The notes below the pieces were generated by a model that did no database searches, was not told the DNA's origin, and saw nothing but the letters and a program-made list of their open reading frames with translations. Both the position numbers and the translations under genes were made by a program. A stretch of DNA of 64,000 bases, taken from positions 1 through 64,000 of the forward strand of contig JAXGGA010004682.1 in the NCBI GenBank assembly GCA_038373865.1, written 5' to 3'. This DNA is from Uloborus plumipes. Taxonomy: Eukaryota > Arthropoda > Arachnida > Araneae > Uloboridae. Every line of letters begins with the position of its first letter. Within the stretch, counting starts at the first letter, position 1. Of the stretch, positions 35,139 to 48,900 are shown piece by piece.

Positions 35139-36670
35139 GAAAATGTTAAAATGTGCGTTTATACATCTCTAGAAAATAACATATTTACAAATGTTTTGAT
35201 TCTTTCTATAGTCAACATTCATAACTTTTATAGAAAGATTAACAGTACATTGATATATGTCATCTAGAGATACAGTGGTTAATTAAATCAGTTGCTTCAA
35301 TGAATCAAATCGTCAAAAACAGAACAATATAAAGCCCAAATAAATTAGCAGCTTTATAAAATCAAAACTGATTGAACAAATGTGATTCATATAAGCAGCA
35401 GCCACTGTACACAAACTAGAAACTGCTAAAACATTATTTAATTAAAAATACATGATATATACATATGAACAAACAAAAGAAATACCATGCAAATAGAGAT
35501 GCATGAGTATTGCTTTATCACATGGTGTTAGCGTACAACACCCACGGTTGTAAACAATATCAGTAAATAGCACAAAAAGGAAATGCATGATTTTACAGCT
35601 TAACATTTTGGTAATAGGTTGAAAGTTTTTAAGATTGCATTAATTAACAAAAGTTGATGTTATTTCTAAATAAAGAAATACCCCATATTATAAATTCTTT
35701 CTAATAAATTATTTCACATTAAATAAAAAATTCTTTTTAATACGTTGAATATATTGTACAATGCTTTTTCTCTTTTCAGATTACCTCAGTTTTTTACTAC
35801 ATTTTAATACTAACAGCTATTCCCCAAAACAAGGTCATATTTAGAATGATATGCTATTTTTAATTTACTTACAAAAAAAGCAAGTTTTTGTCAGACTAAA
35901 TTTTGCACATTATGAAGTTCTAATCAAATATTTTAAGAAACCTTAAAATAAAATATTTACAACAATATAAACAGTGAAAACTCTGTTAGAGGACCCATAG
36001 CATCACCAGATAGTTTAAAATATTGTACATAATTTAAAACCCGAAACACTTCAATTAATCAGGAACATGATTTTCAAACGACTTCATATGTTTAAAGAGA
36101 AGGTGCAATTAGGATTACCACATTTTACTTTTCACATTTACGTACAGCTAAAGCAGTATAAAGACACAAACAAAACGAAAAATTCTGGAATTCATCTTGA
36201 CTAGAAAGTTAAGATTCAGTACCACTGAAGTATTCAAAGCTGCACATGATTAACATAAATTTGATGAGAATTGCTAAGGGTAGAACTTGATCAAAGCTAA
36301 GCATCATAAATATGAAATTTTTCTTTATTTTCCAGCTATTTGGTGAATATTTTTTAAAAACTATAATGTTATCAATTGGTGAAGTAAAACTTATTTAAAT
36401 ATAAGTTGAAAAACATATGTTCCCAACATTGACCTAACTTTAAAAGAAAGTTAATATGGCACATGATTTATCAAGAAAAAATTATTCTTAAAAGTGATAT
36501 AAAAATATTTCTGATTTCTATTCTTTGAGTTTTCACTAGGAAAACAAAATATTTGATTGATATTTGACACTAAAATGTACATCCTGAAAAGAATTAAAAT
36601 ATTCTTTCTTTATCATACATGCCAATATTTAAATTTAAAAGTAAAGACACATGGAATACAATTAGTATCT
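35139..36670 (-). other. Putative 3' untranslated region
   Basis: The sequence after the minus-strand stop is AT-rich, with no splice-like exon and no recognisable repeat. It fits a long 3' UTR, but there is no transcript evidence. Confidence 0.35.
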
Positions 36671-36937
36671 TTACTCGCGCTTACAACAAAACTCCCCCCA
36701 CAAATTCCTAGGAACACACTGAACCTGTACTTTCTTCCCTGGAAAAGTTTCAACCAGTTGCCTGAACAAATCCTCAAATGTAAGCTCTTTTATCACAAGG
36801 GGAACTTTAGTAACTTGGATTTCCAAGACTTCTGGTACTGTGTCTGTGTTTTCTTCATTAATAACACCCCAACATATACTTTTCAGCCTTCTGCACTTGC
36901 ATACAGCATCAAAAGAAACAGCATTTACTTGTGGTCC
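36671..36937 (-). CDS. F-box/LRR gene, terminal exon
   Basis: A TTTCAG acceptor precedes 88 codons and TAA. The start (VSFDAVCKCRRLKSICWGVI) is the last LRR-like strand and helix. The rest (for example VIKELTFEDLFRQLVETFPG) is a mixed alpha/beta tail not recognised elsewhere. It ends in a basic, Cys-containing CCKRE. Phase 0 entry matches the donor at 37646. Confidence 0.85.
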   Translation of the reverse strand, partial: GPQVNAVSFDAVCKCRRLKSICWGVINEENTDTVPEVLEIQVTKVPLVIKELTFEDLFRQLVETFPGKKVQVQCVPRNLWGEFCCKRE

Positions 36938-39900
36938 CTGAAATTAAAATTGTAGAAATTAAACACGTGAATCAGCCATAATTAATACATAATAAACAAA
37001 TAAATCACAGCAGATGTAGTTAATATCACTTAAAAGAAGTGTCAAATACTGTTGGTTCCAAGAAATATTATTCGATTAAGGTGGGCTCTTTAACATTGTG
37101 TCTATCGTATGGGAAATATTCGGTTCCAGGATATTTTATTCGAATAAGAGGGGTATTAGTTTATCATGGGACCAACAGTATGTCAAACATGGAAGAAAAG
37201 CAGAATATTACATTTACATCAAACATATCACATGCTGTGAATGATCAATTGATATAATAATAACAGTCAAATTCTTATAGTATGATTTTTAACACAATCA
37301 GAGGTGATTGGCAATCATTAGTTTTTTGGAGGAGCGAGCAGCATTTTGTGTTCATGTGTAACCAATGAAACATTACTTTGAAAAAACCTAGCTGCCAATG
37401 TTAACATCACATTTGTAAGAATAGTACCACTTTGATCTCGGTTTTTAAAAACAAAATAGAAATTGTATCTACATTTTTTTAAATGTATGTTAAAATGTAT
37501 TTCATTAATGAATATGAATAAAAACTACCAGAATAATTTTAAAAACTTTTAGTTACAAAATTGAGCATAATATGATTGTAAACTGATAAAAATTCTTTTT
37601 TAGAACTAATATAATAGTAAAATCTTGACTATTAATGATACTAACCTCAGATGATGTATCAGGCCAAATACTAAAATGTTTAAGATTTTGCAATTCTTCA
37701 AGTGTAGCAGGGAGATCAATAGGAACCTTATAGTTCATCAGTTCAAGTTCTTCTAGACTATAAAGGATGTCAAACAAATAAATGAATACATAAAAGAAAA
37801 CAAACTTTCACATTTATTCTTTTTACAAATCCTAATAGGAGTAAAAACAACCATGACATATAAGAGAGCTGTAGTGAACTATGCAAAAAGCATGCAATGA
37901 TACTTCTCTATAAAAAATGAGATTGGAAAGAACTGAGAAAAAGCATAAAACTAGGGGCGAGAATCAATTTCAGAGACAGCTTCCCTTTAAAAATAAAGCT
38001 GAAGGATCAAGACGTTTTTTGCCCAAATATATATATAAAAAAAAAAAAAAAAAAAAAGCACTATTTGAAAGAGCTTCAGATGTTCTGCTCTATCTTTTCA
38101 GAAATCTTAGTTAAAGTCTTTAAATCACTAAGTTTGATTTTGAATAGGATCTGCCGGTTAGCGGCTGGTTTATTGATGACGTCAGCAGGGGTACCCGTAA
38201 TGTCTTTTCATTTACAAGCGGTTAACCAGTAGATCTATTAGAACGTGTGTGGTTAGTCACCAGTTCAACCGGTAGCTCCATTTGAACATAAGCTAATAAG
38301 TTCAAAAATACTTCGTCTTAATGAGCAGTATGACTGTGCTCATTAAGTGCCTGCCAGTAAATGCACTATTGCAGGGAGGGGACTTGTTCCATTTTAAAAA
38401 ATGAACCTTATATTTTCTCAGTGGTAAGTAAAATTCTAAATGTGCTTTACTTCATATTTAATTGAAAATTTTAAATTTAATTTGCAACTGGAAATGCAAC
38501 TCATTAAGGTATTTAGAAAGATATATTCATTAACATTGGGCATTTTAGCATTTTGTTAAAGCTTTTTTTGATAAAAAAAACTTTTAAAGTCTACTTAAAC
38601 CCTGCTTCAAGAGGTAAATAACCAGTAAGTGAGACCTAAAACATCTCTCTTGAAAAACATATCACTTAGGAATTGTTGCAGTTAATCAAGTATCTGGCGA
38701 TTGGGTTTTCTTTTATTGGATATTGCTCCCGGGTTTCTGTACAGGTATGCTTTCTTCACTATCTTAACTTAAGATAGTGAAGATAGATTTATTTAATAAA
38801 TAGAAAACACCGGCAAAAAGAATTTGTCAAGGGAGAGTTGCAACACAATTTTCATCTTGTCATAATAGAGTCCCTCTAATAAAGACAATAGAATATTGAA
38901 AAAAAGCGGGAAAATTTTCCTGTTTTCTGGAATAACAAAGTAAAACAATTTTTTGTAGCGATACAATCATGGCTGAATATTTATATGAAAAAGAAACACG
39001 CAAAGTTCTAAATTATATAAAGACGGGTCACATCAGTTGATGCACATATTTTCTATTCAGTTCCTTTAACTTTTTTATTTTCCAATTCTTTTAAAAACTG
39101 TCAAACATAATGTATGAAAGCAAAATTTCCACAAATTAAATGGAAATACCTTGACATGTTTCGTATGGCCTTGGAAAGCTTCACATCATTTAAGCTGCCT
39201 CCATTTTCTAGTCTCAGACGCTTCAAGTTCGTCAGTACACAAATTAAATCATAGATCTGAAAAATAATCACATAAAAATTATACTTCCACATGCAGCTTC
39301 TTATTTAAATTGACAGAAAATTTGAAATTGAAGTAACAATGAAGTAACTACTCCCGGTCTTTAATTTCTTCACTAGTCAAAAAGAAAAAAATAATATGAA
39401 ATAAAATAAATAACATTCATCAGGTAATATCTAACAGGCATTCAAGAAACAGCATGCCAATACACCTATAAATTTCGATATTCTACTCATTAGTTGTCTT
39501 GGGTTGACCAGTAAGAAATGGTTTGTAGGTTTTTATCTTTGGACTTAAGGGTACTACTTCATTCAGTGGCATAGCAAGGAGTTTTCACACAGAGGTAAGG
39601 GCAGTTCTGGAACTAATGACCAAGAGGGGCAATAACTTTTGAAATTGAATTGTTTTAAATTTCTCAATTTTGAATGAAATGTTAATAAAATTAAAATACA
39701 AAGCTTGAAAAATAGGATTCATGGAACTAATGTTTGATTGAAATAGCACTATTTTGTCAAAAGTTATTGGACCTCTAGGGGTAATTTCACCATCTAATTT
39801 TCCATTGCATATTGAAAAACTTAATTGATAGTTGACTTTTGATTGTTCTATAGTTGAGGCAAACCTAATCTGACAGTGTAAGATAAGCCTAGACTAGTAA

Positions 39901-42900
39901 GGTTCTGCCACACAGAAAGTCAGGGGTGCCCCCCTCCCAAGCTCAATGGCGCAAATCCCCCCCACCCCCAAATTTTCACAACCCTCTTGTGTTTTTTATT
40001 TTTACTCCTACCCCTTTGAATTTTATTTTTTAAAAATATTACTATTATTTTTTTAATTAATTTTTTAAAAGTTCAAATTATACGCAGAATAGAATAGCTT
40101 TTTTCCCTTCCAGACACTCTAAGCAAACACACACGCACATGAAAAAAATCATAATAAAGAACTAAAAGATTTAATTTAAATTAAAAAAATAAATTAATGA
40201 ATACTTTCTATTAAAAAAAATCAGTAAATAATTTAAATTAGAAAAATAAATTAATAAATAATTTAAATAAATAAATAAATTAGTTTAAAAAAATCCCCCC
40301 AAAAAATTTTGATTGCACAACTTGCGCCATAATCCCCCCTGTGGGCACTCCTGGAAACAGTTCATCTATGAATCATTTTAGCAAAATTCGCCAGCGAATT
40401 CTCCAATTTCAACATATATACATGAAGACATGATTACAAAATATAAAAATTTTAAAATGAGAACATTTAAAAATAAAAATCACAGCACCAGAGTAAGTTG
40501 ATGACTGATATTTAGTTATTTACATCATGTATATCTGTCATCTTATGGTTTAATGCGGTTGATACTAACACCATTCAAATTTGTTAAGTTTCAATAAAAA
40601 AAATAATGCATAAATTACCATAGGTTCAATATTGTTACAGCTGCCAAGTTCTAAAGTTGTTAATTCTTGAAGTTTTGACAAAGATTCTAGGTTAAGATGA
40701 GAAGAAAACTGAAATCCAGTTAAGGTCTGTAAGAAAAAGAAAAGAGAAAGGTTAAAATTTATACATCCAGGTTTCACAAAATGACATAATTTCTTTTTTA
40801 AATATAACTAACAAAAGAAACTAATTTAGATAAATCATTAACCTTTTCAATACTATTGTGCCCAAAAGGGTGTTATCTTAACAGTAAGGCTAACTACATA
40901 AATGTGGTAGTAAAATATAGTTTTTTCTTCACGCATAACAACCATATTAAAATGGTTAATTTTGTGCTACAATTCTAAAATAAAAACAGTTATTCAATTT
41001 TTGTTTACGCTCCTTGTTTATAGCAAAGCTACATAAATATTTAAATATTCAGTTTCAACAAAAATGAAGGAATTTCAAATGTAAACAATTATGAGTTCCG
41101 ATGGTACTTGTAACTTGTCCACATTTCAAATAATGCATGCAATCAGAATGCATTAATTAATAGTTCTCTCCAGACTAAGGATGATATAGCGTCAAATTCA
41201 ATATTGGTGCCTTATGCAAAGAGGATTAAGACAAAAATTCATATGATACAGAGCTCCCAAAGCTCTGAAAAAGCCTTAGACACATCACAGACAAAATGTG
41301 TTAGAAACTCAATGGCTGTTATAGCCTCAGATTCTATAATTGGATAAAATATTGCTAAAAAATTCTGTAGGTAGAGTAGCACGTAATTAAAAAGTCAAGA
41401 TTGAAGAAGTGTTCTTCCATGTCAATCACAGCTGGTAATGAAATGGAAAGAAAAACTTTGATGATTGCTAAAATTTCAGATCTTAAATACAGTCAAATCT
41501 GTCTATCTCAAATTTCACGGGGCAGAAGAAAATTTCGAGATACAGATGTGATAAAATTTACAAAAATAAGCAATTGGAACAAAGTCAAATACAGGGTGTT
41601 TCATATTGAATGGGACAAAAAGCAAACAAGATTGTGAACGTTGTAATTAATTTATTTAGAAAATTCAAATTTACCCCAAAACTACATTTATTCATGTTTC
41701 TATAGGTGTTCAATATACTCGAGCCCGCTTATTGGAAGATCGGTTAAAATAATATCTGGCTTAATGTCATACATTTTCAACATACTAAACCATCGTTCTT
41801 AGTCATTTAAACCTCAGATAATGGAATATCCCGCTTGTTAGAAGAATATTTTCTATCAAATTGGCTATTCCATTAGGCGGGCTCGAACATATGTGCCTCT
41901 CCTGTGACAGGACAAATGTATACACGGTAGTTCGATATACATAGTCGAAAACGCAGTACGCTTTCTCCTGCATGGACGACATTTTGTTTAACAGCACCTC
42001 TAGTGGCGTGTTCGTTATTCGATGAATTTTCTCTGTTGCCAAATAAAACTTGTATAATTGTAGTTGCAGAATACATTCGTTTATCTGAATTAACCCATTA
42101 TGGCAGTCACACTGCGCTGTTCTTTTTGTCCCATTTAATATGAAACACCCTGTATTTAATAGATCATTTCCAATTGATATTGAATATTTTACTGTACGAC
42201 ATGTTGTGAGTTCACGTTTTACTAATTGTGATGACTATATCGGTAGCAAGTTAATTTACATTTAAGTATGAACATAGTCTTTGAATGATTGTGCAAAAGA
42301 TGATTTTTGTCTCCAAGTTATACAGGGTGTGGCAGAGAAACTTGCTGATTTTAAGTGGATGCTAATTAGCACGTCGTGGTCAGAAAGGAGTTGGGAGAAT
42401 CTCGTTTTAAAGAGGGGTCCTGAAGTTTTGTTATCTCACAATTTAGTAGTCGCCATGCGTTGGACAAAGGAGCAACGAGCGTTCGCCGCCGAATCTTACT
42501 TTTCAAATAATCTTTCGGTGGTTGCTAATCAACTTGCCTTCCAAACTCGGTTCAAAATTCATTCCGGAGGTCCCATTCCTTTCCGAAATCAGCTGTTTTG
42601 TGTGTGAAAACATTCAGGAAAAGTGGGAGTGTGCCAAAAAAAGGTCCAGGACCGCAACGGATTTCCAGAACTCTAGAAAACGTGGAGAAAGTGATGGAGT
42701 CATTTGTGTGCCCTCCCAGGCGTTAGGCGCTTAAACACGCTGCGGCTCTGGGAATTTCTGATTGCACACTGAGACGTATTCTTCACAACGAGCTCCAGTT
42801 TATCCCTATAAACTTGCTGTAGTTCAACAGTTGAGTGATAACGTCTCCTTAAGAGGTGACGTACCGTGGTCGATACGCTCCCCCGATTTGACACCCTGAG

Positions 42901-45900
42901 ACTACTTTTCATGGTCGTATCTCAAATCGATCGTTTACAACGACAAGCCCGGACCCTGCAACACCTGAAGAACAACATCCGGCTTGCTATCGCCAACATA
43001 CCAGCTGATATACTCGAAAGAGTGGAACAAAACTTTAAATCTAGGGCAGATCATTAATGGGGGCCGCCATTTGCCCGATGTAATTTTTAAACCTAGTTAA
43101 AATAAAAATTCAGAATGGGTACAATATCTTATACAAAGAAATAAACTGATACATGAAGTACTTTTTCTTTTATTGACTTTCAAATCAGCAAGTTTCTCGG
43201 CTGCACCCTGTACCATTGATAAAGGTAGCTGGAGATGAAATTCAAAAATGAGAGTCATCAAAATTCGAGGTATAGAGGTTTTTGGGATAAATTATTCGAG
43301 ATAAACATGAGAAAAAACATTAAAATTGTGCTGTAAATGCAGGGATATTGAAAAATTTCGACATAGAGAGGTTTTCGAGATAAGCAGGTTCGACTGTATT
43401 TGGATGCAAAACACTTTCGATAGAATTTTAAGGAAACAATTATCAGAAGCACAGAAAACAGTTACTAAAGTTTTTCTTGTTCCTAGAAAGAAAATTGAGA
43501 GTGATTTCTGTGCATGTTTTATAAAAAAGCATAATCGATTTGAACTTTCATGTTCAGTGCTCCGTATTTCATGTGCACAGATGGAGGTGAAAAATCAAAT
43601 GGAGTAATATTATACCACCGCTCAACTGTGCATAGTATTCATTTGGAATTATGAAATGATACAATGTTTAGGACCAAGTTCAACATATTAAAAATTTTTA
43701 GAACACTATTTAAAAAATAGCAATTTAAGGAAATTTAGGCAAAATATCCAACCCTGTTCATGGAGCATTTTAAAGCCTTTATAACTTTTCCATTAATGCA
43801 TAGTTTAAAATTCTTTTCTTCAACTCTGTTCCTCAATCAGAGGTATTTCAGTGTGCAGAATAAAGTAGTAGTAAATCATAATTTTTTTGTTAAAGGTTTA
43901 GCAGTGTTTCCCAACCTTTTTGAGCTCATCACCCCTTTCAAGAAGCTGACTGACACCTATCGCATTCTCATCTTCAGCATTTTGTTTATACTTGTGTGCC
44001 AAAAGTCATTAAATTTGTCTCATTCGGAAAATAAACAAAAATTTTCGTGTATCTCAGTGCATGTGGTATTTCACGAGGTTGAGCGAATAATAGCCAATTA
44101 TAGCAAACCAGATCATGTGGAAATGACTTATACCCGATTTAAGTTTGAAAATCAAGTTTTAATTGCTGTTGCCATTTTGTTCAAACGAGGAAAGATCGAC
44201 TTCGACATTTCAATAAGAAGTGAACTTAGCCAAGACTTAGCTCGATTTTTGCAGTTTTCAGGATTACGCCTAAATGTTTTGAACTGGAAAACATTTCTTT
44301 CTCAAATTTTTTTTTTTTTTATTTACTGCACGAGGGCAGGCCGTGTGGGTACTGCTAGTAAATAAATAACATAAAAAGTTTATATAGAAAAATACTCACT
44401 AAATGTTTTAGTTTCGGAAGATAAGGCAAAATCGAATGCGAACTCTTAACTAAAACAATTCCACCCGGTGATCCAAGCCATAACCACTCCAGTCTGCCCA
44501 TCAATCGTAAAAACGATAGCTTCAATTCACAAAAAGAAGTGCTGTAACATAACAAAATAAGATCTGAATACATATTCATGAAAATTACAGCACGTGAAAA
44601 TAAGTGCTCTTACAAAGCAATGGTTATTGCTTTTAAAGCAAACAAAATCATGTATTAGTATTAAAAAGGCAATAAAAAAGAATTTCAAAATAATTATCCA
44701 TGTCTTGATAAGAAACACATACTACATTTCAGGCTCGGTATAAATCTTTGTAATGAAGTGGCATTCCAACTTTTGCAACTGATTCAGCTGATCAGCAATC
44801 TTGTAAATGTCTTGAGGTGATATATAATCGAAAATCATTTCTTCTACGAAAAAAAGGTATGACAAATGTCTTTTGAAGTTTTCCCATGGCTTTTCCTTGG
44901 TGTTGTGAACAATACCAGAGAAATTCTAAAATTATATTGAAAAATAAATAATCATATTTTATTAATGAAACTACTTTTATGACAAAATATTATCATTTTC
45001 AAATATTATATTTCTGATAAAAACATATCTTTCTTGAGATTAGGACTCAAAGTTGAAAAGCATATTTGAAATAAAGTCTCACCAAACTTCAGTAATGATA
45101 CCGGACTTTCCTAGCATCCTTATACATAAAAATAAATGTATGTATGATCCTATGTATGTTCTTTATAGACTCAAAAACTACTCGCCGGATTTCGCTAAAA
45201 ATTTCTCAGTGTGTTTGTGTCTTCACTGTGCGCACCAAGAGACCAATTAGAAAAAAAATCTGACAGGTAGTTCTTTTTTTATTCCAATTTTAGTTGAAAC
45301 TTCCACATAAAATCTCTAATTTTTTTTAAGGCTTTCCTCCATTAAAACCATTATTTAGTGCTTCATCTCAACTCCACCCTCGATAGCTAATTTTGCGTTG
45401 ATATTTTCTTAGCTTCGCGTGGTTTTCTGAGGCTTCTCTCAATTCAAATAATTAAGAAATGTTTCTTTTGTGAGTATTCACCTTTGAATATATAATACTG
45501 CTGGGGATTGGATTTCGCATGTTGCATTTTAACTTGCGCGACGCCGGGCATATCCACTAGTTATTTTATATAGATCTATTGATAAACCTAAGCATTTTAT
45601 CAGCTTTATTACTTATTACACAATACTTTTGACTGAACATGAGATTTTGATATATTAAGACACCTCAATCAATTACATTTTCCGCCTGACTAACGACTCA
45701 ACCTTCTAAATAATAATTTGTATGCTTATTTCCCTGACCTAAATATAACACTTGATATTTCGCGATATTAACTACCATACCCCACTTATCTTTCCACTTA
45801 ATAACATAATAATCTTGCAGCTTTTTCACTTGCTCTTCATTTTCTACAATTCAAATGACTTTGACATCATCAGCAAAAATATTCATGATACCAAAATTAT

Positions 45901-48900
45901 TTCTGGTAACAAATACCAGAATTCCGGAACTATAATTACTCCTTGTTAGAAGCCGAACCCTTTGTAGTCAATTGATATAAATGGCCAGGGGGAAAAAATA
46001 CTTTACAAGATCATTTTGGTTGGATAATACCCAGTCACTGGGTACACTGGCAGTGTAATCTAAAAATAACCGACGTTTTAGTGATAAAATAAAATAAGTG
46101 GTAATAATATTGTAACGAGTCCGTTGCACCTTCAACTTTCTTCAAATGAGCATTCCAATCTTGAGGAAGTAACTATAAATTTATTTACAAGTATTTACAC
46201 TATTTACAATAAGAGCAGAAAACAATTGCTAAACATCAGCAATTAGGCAACAAACAGTACACTGTACTCTCAACAGTAACTCAGCACCACGTATCTAACG
46301 TGAACAGTAAACAGTAATTAAGCAATTACAAAAGCAAAACAACCATCCACCCAAGCGAACGAAAACGAGCATCTCAGAAAACCCATCTGAGAAAAACTAA
46401 AACTAACTTGTGTTCAAGGCCAGCTATTTATACTCGGAAGGAACATTCTAGCAAAATCCGGAGCATTCTGTTTCATTCATAACATTACGTAATCCATTCA
46501 AGAAACTTCTAGTAATAAAAAGAAAAAGAAAACACTCCGAGCGAAAAATGTCTTCACGCTTATTAAATGCAGGGCAAGTGTAAAAACTACAAAACGTTAC
46601 AGGGCCGGTATACAAGTGATAAAAGTGATATCTTCAGATACTTTTGCAACATGACGTCAGATAAAACCAAAACTAATGAAAATGATGCAAGGCAGGAAAA
46701 ACAACAACTATTTACAAGATTTGTAACATTGCCCCCTTCCCAAGGACTGCACGTCCCGGGCAGTACAATCCCCAGAAAGGAAGCAAGGGAAAATTTACAG
46801 GTGCACACATTAAATGATGACCAATCATAAACATGATAAACAATAACAATGAGAACATGAAAGAAATAATAACATTGATAAAGTAATATTCCAAACAATT
46901 AAAGGCGAAAGTTATTTACAAAATTCACAAACAAATTACCATGGTAGCTTTAGATTTACTTTACGAACTATGGCCATAGTATGGGGCTAGCCGATCATAA
47001 TGTACAACCCTAGGTTTTGAATGTGATGACTTCTGAATCCTCACTACGACGTCGTTCAGCCGGTGAAGGACTGTGTAGGGTCCATCCCAATGCGACTGCA
47101 ATTTGGGTGACAGACCTTTACGTCGGATGGGATTCCATAGCCATACTTTGTCACCTTCTTGAAAGTCATGACCAGTGGACCTTGTGTCGTATCGGGTCTT
47201 CATCTTCTCGGTTGCGATGTTGATTCGCTCCCGTGCGAAGTGATGAACGTCTTCCAACCGGGCCTGGAGATCCTGGACGTATTCCTCAGGCGATGAAGGC
47301 GCATCTGGAGGGAGACCGAAGACGAGATCACAAGGTAGCCGAAGCTCTCGGCCGAAGAGCATCTGTGATGGGGAATATCCGGTGGTCTCGTGGACAGCAC
47401 TGCGGTAGGCCAGCAGAAACAGAGGAAGTTTCTTGTCCCAATCCTGTTGATTTTTGGAGACCATAAGCGAGAGATTATTAAGGATTGTCCTGTTGAATCT
47501 CTCCACCATGCCGTCCGATTGTGGGTGTAGTGGTGTCGTTCGAGTTTTCTCAATTTTGAGGATATCACATAGGCCCTTAAACACAGCAGAGATGAAGTTT
47601 CTTCCCTGATCGGAATGGATCTGCAAAGGGGTCCCATATCTCGAGATCCAATGCTGGACTAGAGTCTCTGCTACAGTGGTAGCTTCTTGATCCGGAATGG
47701 AATATGCTTCGGGCCATTTGGTGAAATAGTCAATGGCAACGAGGATGTATTTGTTCCCATCAGTAGTTTTCGGTAGAGGACCAAGAATGTCGATCCTGAT
47801 TCGTTCGAAAGGAGCTCCTACGTTGTAAAGATGTAGCTTCCCGCGGCTTCTTCTCTTCGGTCCTTTACGGGCAGCACAGGCGTCACAAGAATGACACCAC
47901 TTCTCTACGTCATCCTTCGTCTTGCTCCAGAAGAAGCGCTCTCGAACCTTGTGGAGGGTTTTCAAGATACCAAAGTGTCCTCCAGTAGGACTACTGTGCA
48001 GTTCCTTTAGAACGTCTGGAATTCTTGATCTGGGAAGGAGTAACTGCCATTTGAATGCTTTACCATCGTCAGATTCCCATTTCCGATACAGGACGCCATT
48101 CCGCAGCTGGAGAGATTTCCATAGAGCCCAGTATCTTTTCGTTGCAGGACTGTAGATAGAAACGTCTTGCCAACTAGGTCGCCGACTGTCCTTTTCCATT
48201 AACTCTATGATAGGTTTAAGGTCTGGGTCTTCAAGCTGATCTTTTCTTACTTGGTCGTCACTCCATGGATCGGGATCTGAAGATGTTGATGTAGCAGTAA
48301 CTTGGCAGGCAGTAGGGATTGTCGTCCCGTACTGTTTCTCTATTCGGGAGCAATAATGGCAGTTCTCGGAACAAGGTCTTCTTGACAATGCGTCAGCATT
48401 ACCGTGTGACAAACCTTTTCGGTGCTTAATCTCGATGTCATATTCCTGGAGCCGCTGTATCCACCTGGCTACCTGGCCCTCTGGATTCTTGAAATTCAAA
48501 AGCCAAGTTAAAGAGGCATGATCGGTCCGGAGCAGGAATTTACGGCCGTAGAGGTAATGATGGAAATGTTCTACAGCTTTAACTATGGCGAGCAATTCCT
48601 TTCTCGTGACACAATAATTTCGCTCCGACTTGGATAAGCATTTGCTCCAGTAGGCGATGACATGTTCGTTACCGTCTATTTCTTGAGATAAAACAGCTCC
48701 AACGCTCTCGTGGCTCGCATCAGTGTCAAGTATGAAGGATTTTCCAGGCTGAGGATAAGAGAGAATAGGCGTTGATGTTAAAGCCTCCTTCAGCTGTAGA
48801 AATGCATCCTCGCATTCTTTGGACCATTCAAATTTTTGTTTGCTCTCCGTCAGCTTATGCAAAGGTCGTGCAATATTGGAAAAACCCTTCACAAACTTCC

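Larger units (their letters stand above)
41490..43396. mobile_element. pogo/Tigger-like MITE, split by later insertions
   Basis: The terminal inverted repeats read CAGTCAAATCTGTCTATCTC on the left and CAGTCGAACCTGCTTATCTC inverted on the right, flanked by TA. Without the two mariner-like insertions inside it, its own sequence is about 460 bp (41490-41591, 42153-42322, 43211-43396) with no coding capacity. Because it was split by later arrivals, it is the oldest layer of the nest. Confidence 0.7.
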
